This document shows, piece after piece, positions 20,917 to 26,037 of a stretch of DNA of 26,037 bases. Source of the stretch: a virus; IMG/VR virus record IMGVR_UViG_3300025104_000141, positions 1 to 26,037 of that record. One strand, written 5' to 3'. The number at the start of each line of letters is the position of its first letter. The first letter of the stretch is position 1. The position numbers and the translations under genes were made by a program. The notes beneath the pieces are model-generated. The model was not told the origin of the DNA and searched no databases. It saw nothing but the letters and a program-made list of their open reading frames with translations.

Positions 20917-23124
20917 ATGGGCGGCGGCGGAAAAGGCGGCGGATCGTCATCCTACGTCGTCGGCCATCGGTATTACGCCGGCCTGCACCTGGCGATATGC
21001 CACGGGCCGGTGGACGCGGTGACGCGCATCATCGTCGGCGAACGCACAGCCTGGAGCGGCAACGTCACGTCCTCGCAGACCATCTACGTCAACGCTCCGG
21101 AACTGTTCGGCGGGGATTCGCGCGAGGGCGGCGTCCAGGGCTACGTCGAAATCAAGATGGGTGGTGCGGAGGAGACGGTATCAGGCTATCTGCAGCAGAA
21201 GCTCGGCAGCATCATACCTGCCTTCCGAGGGGTGGTGTCGATCATCGCCCAGCAGTGCCAGCTGTCGGCGATGAGCCCATACATCAAGCCCTGGAGCATC
21301 GAGGCGCGGCGCATCCCGGCACTGGCGGCACTGGGGAGTGGCGACATCAATGGTGACGCCAATCCCGCGCACATCATTTACGAGTGCCTGAACAACGCCA
21401 CCTGGGGCTTGGGCTACGCCGCCAGCGAGATCGATACGACCAGCTTCCAGACCGCCGCGAATACCCTGGCCTCGGAGCAGTTCGGCCTGTCCTTGCTCTG
21501 GGAGCGCGAGCAGCCGCTGGAGGAGTTCATCGCCGAGGTGCTGCGCCACATCGATGGCACGCTCTACGTCCATCCGCGCACCGGCAAGTTCGTGCTCAAG
21601 TTGGCACGAGCCGACTACAACGTCGACAGCCTCATGGTGCTCGATGCCTCGAACATCCTCGAATTGGAGAGCTTCTCGCGGCCCTCCGAATCCGAACTCG
21701 TCAATCAGATCACCGTTCGTTACCGTGATCGTTCCACCGACAAGGATGCCGCGATCACGGTGCACGACCTGGCCGCGCTGGAACTGGCGGGCGGCGTGGT
21801 GTCCTCGGCCACGGTCGACTATCCCGGCATCAGCAACGGCAGTCTGGCAGCCCGGGTGGCGCTGCGCGATCTCAAGCAGCTTTCGGTGCCGCCCGCCAAG
21901 GCGACGCTGATCGCCAACCGGCAGGCGTCGAACCTCAACATCGGCGACGTGTTCAAGTTCACCTGGCCGGAACTGGGCATTGCCCAGCTGGTGATGCGTG
22001 TCGTGCGCGTGTCGTATGGCACGCTGACCGACGGCCGGGTGCGGATCGAGTGCGTCGAAGACATCTTCGGCCTGCCGTCCGCCTCCTACGTGTCCCCGAC
22101 CCCGACCTCCTGGGTGTCGCCGCTGACCGCGCCGGCCCAGGTGCCGTATCGCCGGCTGGGCGAAGCGCCGTGGTGGACGGTGGTCAAACGGGTAGTCGGA
22201 GAATCGCAGACGGCCAGAGACGAACTGGATCCGCAGGGTGGGCTGCTGGTGGCCTGTGCGAGTCGCCCATCCAGCGATTCGCTCAACGTCAAGCTGCTGA
22301 CGCGCCAGGGCAGCGCTGCGTTTGCCGAAGTGGATACGATGGGCTTCACGCCGAATGCGACGGTGACCCATGCCATCGACGAACAGACGACCGTGCTCGC
22401 CATCAGCAACGGCCAGGATCTGAGCGTCGTGAAACTCGACACCTACGCCTACATCGACAACGAGATCGTGGCAGTCAAGGACATCAACCTCGTTGCCGGC
22501 ACGGTCACGGTGGATCGCGGGGTGCTCGACACGGTGCCCGCTCAGCACGCCGCCGGCGCGCGCATCTGGTTTGCCGAGGCCCTGGAGGCGCTGATCATGG
22601 AGCAATACCTCTCCGGCGAGTCCGTGCAGGTCAAGATGCTGCCGGCGACCGGTCTCGGACGACTGGCCGAATCAGCCGCGCCCACCGACAGCTATACCTT
22701 TGCGGGCCGAATGATCCGGCCCTATCCACCGGGGAATGTCCGGGTGAACAACATCATGTGGCCGACCGTGATCCTTGGCCAGATGACGCTCACCTGGGCG
22801 CACCGCGACCGGATGCAGCAGACGGTGTATCTGGTGACGCAGTCCGAAGGCAACATCGGCCCGGAGGCCGGCGTCACCTACACGGTGCGCTTCTACAACG
22901 AGAACAACGCCCTCCAGAAAACCCTGACGGGGCTCACCACGACCGCCTGGACTTATCTCACTGCTGACGAGGCGACCGACAGCGGACTGGGCCGCATCAA
23001 CGGCAAGTTCATGGTCGAAATCGAATCTGTGCGCGACGGTTACACCAGTTGGCAGAAGCAGACCCGCAGCGTCGACCGGGCGGGCTACGGGCTGAACTAT
23101 GGCAAATACTACGGAGGCATCTGA
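20917..23124 (+). CDS. Tail hub / central fibre protein (gpJ-like, Phage-tail_3 type)
   Basis: A 735-residue protein starting with a glycine-rich MGGGGKGGGSSSYVVGHRYY. The first ~200 residues include RVGERTAW-like strands and GVVSIIAQQCQLSAMSPYIK. The section ~275-400 (VNQITVRYRDRSTDKDAAIT, NRQASNLNIGDVFKFTWPEL and VRVVRVSYGTLTDGRVRIEC) matches the Phage-tail_3 family of hub proteins. The rest is beta-rich and probably carries fibronectin-like domains to ~735. It should form the tip through which the tape measure and DNA pass, and may contact the receptor. The stop overlaps the next gene (TGATG). Compared with lambda gpJ (over 1,100 residues) it is short and lacks a long distal fibre. Confidence 0.85.
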   Translation: MGGGGKGGGSSSYVVGHRYYAGLHLAICHGPVDAVTRIIVGERTAWSGNVTSSQTIYVNAPELFGGDSREGGVQGYVEIKMGGAEETVSGYLQQKLGSIIPAFRGVVSIIAQQCQLSAMSPYIKPWSIEARRIPALAALGSGDINGDANPAHIIYECLNNATWGLGYAASEIDTTSFQTAANTLASEQFGLSLLWEREQPLEEFIAEVLRHIDGTLYVHPRTGKFVLKLARADYNVDSLMVLDASNILELESFSRPSESELVNQITVRYRDRSTDKDAAITVHDLAALELAGGVVSSATVDYPGISNGSLAARVALRDLKQLSVPPAKATLIANRQASNLNIGDVFKFTWPELGIAQLVMRVVRVSYGTLTDGRVRIECVEDIFGLPSASYVSPTPTSWVSPLTAPAQVPYRRLGEAPWWTVVKRVVGESQTARDELDPQGGLLVACASRPSSDSLNVKLLTRQGSAAFAEVDTMGFTPNATVTHAIDEQTTVLAISNGQDLSVVKLDTYAYIDNEIVAVKDINLVAGTVTVDRGVLDTVPAQHAAGARIWFAEALEALIMEQYLSGESVQVKMLPATGLGRLAESAAPTDSYTFAGRMIRPYPPGNVRVNNIMWPTVILGQMTLTWAHRDRMQQTVYLVTQSEGNIGPEAGVTYTVRFYNENNALQKTLTGLTTTAWTYLTADEATDSGLGRINGKFMVEIESVRDGYTSWQKQTRSVDRAGYGLNYGKYYGGI

Positions 23125-23474
23125 TGGCAAGCACTGATCCGAATCTCGGACTCACCTACGGCTGGACGCTCGGCGAGTCGGGCTGGAATACCAGCATGGA
23201 CGCCAATCTGAAGCGGCTCGGCGCGGTGGTCGGACTCTCGGTCAAGGATCGGGATCTGACCACACCGCCGGCCAGTCCGGTCGATGGCGACCGCTACCTC
23301 ATCCCGGCTGCCGCAACCGGCGTGTGGGCCGGAAAGACCAACCAGATCGCCGTCCGCGTGGCGAGCAGCTGGGAGTACTACACGCCAAAAGTTGGCTGGC
23401 TTTGCTTCATCGAGGACGAGGCCGTGCTCTCGGCCTACAAGACCACCGGCTGGAGTGTCGGCATCGCCATCTGA
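23124..23474 (+). CDS. DUF2793 family tail protein
   Basis: A 116-residue protein. The segments NLGLTYGWTLGESGWNTSMD and PVDGDRYLIPAAATGVW match DUF2793, a family seen as tail fibre or tip domains in phages and gene transfer agents, where it may bind the cell surface. Also present are SSWEYYTPKVGWLCFIEDE and ALSAYKTTGW-like ends. ATG 23124 overlaps the hub stop (TGATG), so it is probably part of the hub complex. It is the last structural gene; a hairpin (23496-23516) follows 21 bases later, which would end the tail transcript. The domain call is from motif memory. Confidence 0.8.
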   Translation: MASTDPNLGLTYGWTLGESGWNTSMDANLKRLGAVVGLSVKDRDLTTPPASPVDGDRYLIPAAATGVWAGKTNQIAVRVASSWEYYTPKVGWLCFIEDEAVLSAYKTTGWSVGIAI

Positions 23475-23495
23475 CACTGATTCACCCACCCCGAG

Positions 23496-23516
23496 AACCC
23501 GCCCACGAGGCGGGTT
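23496..23516 (+). terminator. Intrinsic terminator between tail and lysis genes
   Basis: Arms AACCCGCC (23496-23503) and GGCGGGTT (23509-23516) form a perfect 8-bp stem with a 5-base loop, followed by TCATATTTTT, a good T-rich tail. It lies 21 bases after the DUF2793 stop and 22 before the DUF6127 ATG. The stem sequence resembles the one before the capsid gene (AACCCGC/GCGGGTT), suggesting a shared element or a shared factor. Confidence 0.75.
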
Positions 23517-23538
23517 TCATATTTTTGGAGGACGAGAA

Positions 23539-23829
23539 ATGAACACGCCCGCTTTGCACGACGGCATGGTCGTCATGCCGCGCGACGAATTCGAGGAACT
23601 GCTGGAGCGTGCCGCCGAGCGCGGTGCCCGGCACGCCCTGGCTGATGTCGGCCTCGACGGGCCTGAGGCGGCGCACGACATCCGCGAGCTGCGCGGGCTG
23701 CTCGATGCCTTCAACGAGGCCAAGAAAACCGCAGGCCTGACCATCGTAAAGATGTTGGTCACCGGTTTGGTGATGGCACTGCTGGCCGGTGCGTTCCTGA
23801 AACTCAAGCTGTTCGGAGGTGGACAATGA
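23539..23829 (+). CDS. DUF6127 family membrane protein, lysis region
   Basis: A 96-residue protein. The pattern MPRDEFEELLERAAERGARH followed by ALADVGLDGPEAAHDIRELR is the hallmark I recall for DUF6127. It is followed by one membrane helix (~67-88, TIVKMLVTGLVMALLAGAF) and a short glycine-rich end. The ATG at 23539 has a GGAGG about 8 bases upstream. The stop overlaps the holin start (ATGA). It may be a holin partner, anti-holin or membrane anchor in the lysis cassette. Position and membrane segment are seen; the role is inferred. Confidence 0.7.
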   Translation: MNTPALHDGMVVMPRDEFEELLERAAERGARHALADVGLDGPEAAHDIRELRGLLDAFNEAKKTAGLTIVKMLVTGLVMALLAGAFLKLKLFGGGQ

Positions 23830-24302
23830 TCGAGACTCTGCTTGGTGGCCTCCTCGGCGGGGCATTCCGTCTTGCACCTGAAATCCTCAAATGGCTCGAC
23901 CGCAAGGGCGAGCGCGGCCACGAGCTGGCCATGCAGGACAAGGCGCTGGAGTTCGAGAAGCTGCGCGGGGCGCAACGGATGGCCGAGATCGGCGCCAGCG
24001 CCGACGCGGCATGGAACACCGGTGCCATCGATGCTTTGCGCGAGGCAGTGGCGGCGCAAGGGCAGCGTTCTGGCGTGCGCTGGGCCGATGCTTTGTCGGT
24101 CAGTGTGCGGCCGACAGTGACTTATCTATTCGTGCTGATGTACGTCGGTGTGAAGCTCTCGACCTTCGTGGGTTCGGTCCAGGTAGGAGCCGGGTTTGGC
24201 CCGGCGCTCCTGGCGGCATGGTCGGAGGCCGATCAGGCGTTGCTGGCCGGCATTCTGAACTACTGGTTCCTGAATCGCACGCTTGAAAAGGGGCTGCGGT
24301 GA
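23826..24302 (+). CDS. 3TM-type holin
   Basis: A 158-residue protein starting MIETLLGGLLGGAFRLAPEI. It has a hydrophobic N-terminal start, a charged helical middle (~22-90, EFEKLRGAQRMAEIGASADA) and a clear membrane segment around 95-118 (TVTYLFVLMYVGVKLSTFVG). A further hydrophobic part follows (~122-150, GPALLAAWSEADQALLAGIL). The build matches the 3TM-type holin family also known from gene transfer agents. It should form holes in the inner membrane so the endolysin can escape. It overlaps the gene before (ATGA) and the HNH gene after (TGATG). The endolysin is one gene further on. Confidence 0.8.
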   Translation: MIETLLGGLLGGAFRLAPEILKWLDRKGERGHELAMQDKALEFEKLRGAQRMAEIGASADAAWNTGAIDALREAVAAQGQRSGVRWADALSVSVRPTVTYLFVLMYVGVKLSTFVGSVQVGAGFGPALLAAWSEADQALLAGILNYWFLNRTLEKGLR

Positions 24303-24796
24303 TGTGGCGGCCGAACGATACCGCACGCTCGTGGAGCCGCAAGCACCGGCCGCTTGCAGAGCGCTTCTGGGAAAAGGTCGAGGTGCGTACCCCGCACGAA
24401 TGCTGGCGATGGCTCGCATCGACCAAGGAGGGAGGCTACGGCAAGATCGCCGATGACGACGGGCGCATCCAATTGGCGCATCGCATCGCCTATCGCCTGG
24501 TCTTTGGTGACCTTTCTCCCGGGCTGGTGGTGTGTCATCGCTGCGACAACCCCGGTTGCGTCAACCCGCAGCATCTCTTCGTCGGTACGCAGGCAGAGAA
24601 CCTTCGGGACATGCGCATCAAACGACGGGGCAACCCGCCGCGTGGAAGCAGGCACCCCAAAGCCAGGCTCGACGAGTCCCTGGTGGCGCGTGTTCGTGCC
24701 GACGTTCGCAGTCATCGGCGCATCGCCAAAGACTACGGTATCGGCAAGTCGACCGTCGGCATGATCAAGGCTGGGGTGACATGGACACACGTGTGA
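24302..24796 (+). CDS. HNH endonuclease inserted in the lysis cassette
   Basis: A 164-residue protein of HNH_3 build: CWRWLASTKEGGYGKI (34-49), AHRIAYRLVFGDLS (59-72) and the core CHRCDNPGCVNPQHLFVGTQ (78-97). The last holds the conserved Cys pairs, Asn88 and His91. A C-terminal helix-turn-helix (~133-158, HRRIAKDYGIGKSTVGMIKA) probably adds DNA specificity. It resembles free-standing homing endonucleases. The start ATG 24302 overlaps the holin stop (TGATG). The gene's last 16 bases overlap the endolysin start, so the insertion has kept tight translational coupling. Homing activity would promote its own spread among phages. This is the only gene here between holin and endolysin. Confidence 0.9.
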   Translation: MWRPNDTARSWSRKHRPLAERFWEKVEVRTPHECWRWLASTKEGGYGKIADDDGRIQLAHRIAYRLVFGDLSPGLVVCHRCDNPGCVNPQHLFVGTQAENLRDMRIKRRGNPPRGSRHPKARLDESLVARVRADVRSHRRIAKDYGIGKSTVGMIKAGVTWTHV

Positions 24797-25254
24797 TTCG
24801 CGTGCCGCCTCAAGCGATCGAGCTTGCGAAACGCTTCGAAGGCTTTCACCGCGTTCCAAAGCACGATCCCAACCGGGCCTATCCGTACATCTGTCCGGCC
24901 GGCTATCCGACGATCGGATACGGGCATCTGTGCGATCCGAAGCACCCGCCGATCACGGAAGGCGAGGCCGAGGCCTACCTCGCCCAGGATCTGAAGGTGG
25001 CGCTCGCCGCCACGTTGCGCTACTGCCCGGTGTTGGCCACGGAGCCGGAGGGGAGGCTGATCGCGATAACCGACTTCGCCTTCAACTTGGGAGCGGGCCG
25101 TCTGCAAACGTCGACCCTACGCCGTCGGGTCAACCAGCGGGATTGGTCAGCCGCCGCCGCTGAACTTCGCCGGTGGGTGCACGGCGGTGGGAGGGTATTG
25201 CCAGGACTTGTTGCTCGACGGGAAGCCGAGGCGCGTCTTCTCGTGCACGGGTAA
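24781..25254 (+). CDS. Endolysin, GH24 lysozyme
   Basis: A 157-residue muramidase that cuts peptidoglycan. Visible features are the catalytic Glu20 in RFEGF, Cys38 in YICPAGYPTIGYGHL and Thr44 in the TIGYGH motif. Cys stands where T4 lysozyme has Asp20, with the same six-residue spacing to Thr. Many phage GH24 enzymes carry this Glu-Cys-Thr arrangement. The start at ATG 24781 follows GGGG and lies inside the HNH gene end. There is no signal peptide or signal-anchor helix, so export should depend on the holin. The C-terminus GGGRVLPGLVARREAEARLL is typical. An 8-residue insertion between the Glu and the Cys makes that loop longer than usual. No Rz/Rz1 spanin pair was recognised after it. Confidence 0.9.
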   Translation: MDTRVIRVPPQAIELAKRFEGFHRVPKHDPNRAYPYICPAGYPTIGYGHLCDPKHPPITEGEAEAYLAQDLKVALAATLRYCPVLATEPEGRLIAITDFAFNLGAGRLQTSTLRRRVNQRDWSAAAAELRRWVHGGGRVLPGLVARREAEARLLVHG

Positions 25255-25335
25255 CAAATCCGGGAGCATGGCCGTGTATGCGCTACGTGCATTGACGTGA
25301 TAGATTATGCTCTTAACGCATCAACGGCTAAGGCA

Positions 25336-25671
25336 ATGGCGATCACCAGCGTTGGAGAACTGGTCAGAGCTGCTCGCAACGGGCGCAGCCAGAAGGAGTT
25401 CGCTGCCTTCCTGGGCGTGAAACAGTCCTCCGTGAGCCGCTACGAGAGCGGGAAGGCAAGCCCGCCGATCCGAGTGATCGAGCAGTGCATGCAGCTGGTG
25501 CATGCGGCAAAGGCGGAAGACGCCCCCACCGCCGACCAACTGGCAGAACGCATCCGCGCCGCCCTGGCGGACCCCGGCCTGCGGCAGGCGCGCTTGGCGC
25601 TATCTCGGTTGGTGGATGCCTTTGTGTCCGAACACGCGCAGACTCGCGTCACGCGTGCTGCGCCTCAATGA
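25336..25671 (+). CDS. XRE-type helix-turn-helix regulator
   Basis: A 111-residue protein starting MAITSVGELVRAARNGRSQK. The HTH (SQKEFAAFLGVKQSSVSRYE, ~18-37) is of the Cro/CI-XRE class, continuing into SGKASPP, with a second helical part (DQLAERIRAALADPGLRQAR) that may dimerise. I prefer ATG 25336 because the domain begins right after it; GTG 25297 (13 residues longer) cannot be ruled out, and neither has a strong binding site. The upstream region (25255-25335) is unusually A/T-rich and has a TTGACG at 25292. It is placed after the lysis genes, before the DUF5131 gene, so it may control that cargo rather than the phage switch. Confidence 0.7.
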   Translation: MAITSVGELVRAARNGRSQKEFAAFLGVKQSSVSRYESGKASPPIRVIEQCMQLVHAAKAEDAPTADQLAERIRAALADPGLRQARLALSRLVDAFVSEHAQTRVTRAAPQ

Positions 25672-25686
25672 TCACTGGAGGCTGAC

Positions 25687-26037
25687 GTGGCGACTCAATC
25701 GACCATCGAGTGGACTGAGCAGACGTGGAACCCGACCACCGGTTGCACCAAGGTTTCACCGGGGTGCAAGAACTGCTACGCGGAAGTGATGGCGCGCAGG
25801 CTCCACGCCATGGGCGCGCCCGGCTACGAGAACCGGTTAAAGCTCACGTTGCATGAGAGCCGGCTCGAACAGCCACTGCTGCGCAAGAAGCCGACGACGT
25901 ACTTCGTCAACAGCATGAGCGATCTGTTCCACGAGGCCGTTCCGGACGCCTTCCTGGATCGTGTGTTCTCGATCATCGAGCGCACCCCTCATCACACGTA
26001 CCAGCTTCCCCATAGTGTCGAGCCCTCGCTGCATTGA
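25687..26037 (+). CDS. DUF5131 (phage Gp37/Gp68) protein, truncated
   Basis: A 116-codon reading with the family motif NPTTGCTKVSPGCKNCYAEV, holding three Cys (20, 27, 30) in a C-x6-C-x2-C pattern that may bind a metal or iron-sulfur cluster. Then come KLTLHESRL, YFVNSMSDLFHEAV and FSIIERTPHHTYQ. Full-length members have roughly 230-260 residues (family memory) and should continue with a VLTKR-like segment. Here, after HTYQ, the sequence turns into LPHSVEPSLH and stops at the last base of the window. No other frame gives the expected continuation, so this looks like a junction or broken gene. GTG 25687 is the start. It follows the HTH gene after 15 bases and is probably co-transcribed. Confidence 0.75.
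   Translation: MATQSTIEWTEQTWNPTTGCTKVSPGCKNCYAEVMARRLHAMGAPGYENRLKLTLHESRLEQPLLRKKPTTYFVNSMSDLFHEAVPDAFLDRVFSIIERTPHHTYQLPHSVEPSLH

Noticed and set aside
21181-22605. Minus-strand open frame opposite the hub gene
   Set aside because: Shadow frame. The hub frame has family motifs and overlaps its neighbours at both ends.

Overview
The window carries most of a temperate tailed-phage genome (a prophage or phage contig). It holds an accessory/early block on the minus strand, then a packaging, head, tail and lysis block on the plus strand, then a short cargo edge. The DNA is GC-rich throughout, with GC-rich third codon positions. Together with the small DUF3489 and DUF6900 families this suggests a betaproteobacterial host, possibly Rhodocyclales or Burkholderiales. 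That host call is inference; no host gene is visible. No integrase, phage repressor, replication gene, att site, tRNA or CRISPR array was found. The early genes probably lie to the left, where the minus-strand block runs off the window.

Layout. 1-2117: six small minus-strand genes, five of them preceded by a copy of one ~50-bp leader element. 2164-4670: terminase small and large subunits. 4697-5584: two fibre-like proteins. 5581-10276: a lambda-type head module of gpW connector, portal, S49 protease with a nested in-frame scaffold, decoration protein, major capsid protein and FII-like joining protein. 10283-10918: a pRiA4b ORF-3 family gene inserted on the opposite strand. 10960-16362: tail terminator, a small protein, tail tube, tail assembly chaperones G and G-T joined by a -1 frameshift on seven Ts, a DUF6441-like protein and the tape measure. 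16366-23474: a tail tip that is not lambda-like. It has two paralogous structural proteins, a large structural protein, a BR0599/DUF2163-type protein, two small proteins, a large hub and a DUF2793 protein; the order resembles gene transfer agents and D3112/JBD30-type siphophages. 23539-25254: lysis (DUF6127 membrane protein, 3TM-type holin, HNH endonuclease, GH24 endolysin). 25336-26037: an XRE-type regulator and a truncated DUF5131 (Gp37/Gp68) gene ending at the last base.

How it works together. Terminase packages DNA through the portal into a capsid built from the major capsid, protease/scaffold and decoration proteins. The gpW and FII-like proteins close the head. A non-contractile tail (tube, chaperones and long tape measure, no sheath gene) ends in a hub-and-fibre tip. 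Most plus-strand genes overlap by 1-4 bp or nearly touch, so they are probably one long transcript, broken by intrinsic-terminator-like hairpins before the capsid gene and before the lysis genes. The clearest unusual features are the repeated leader, the antisense inserted gene, the frameshift and nested-start expression tricks, and the broken gene at the right edge.
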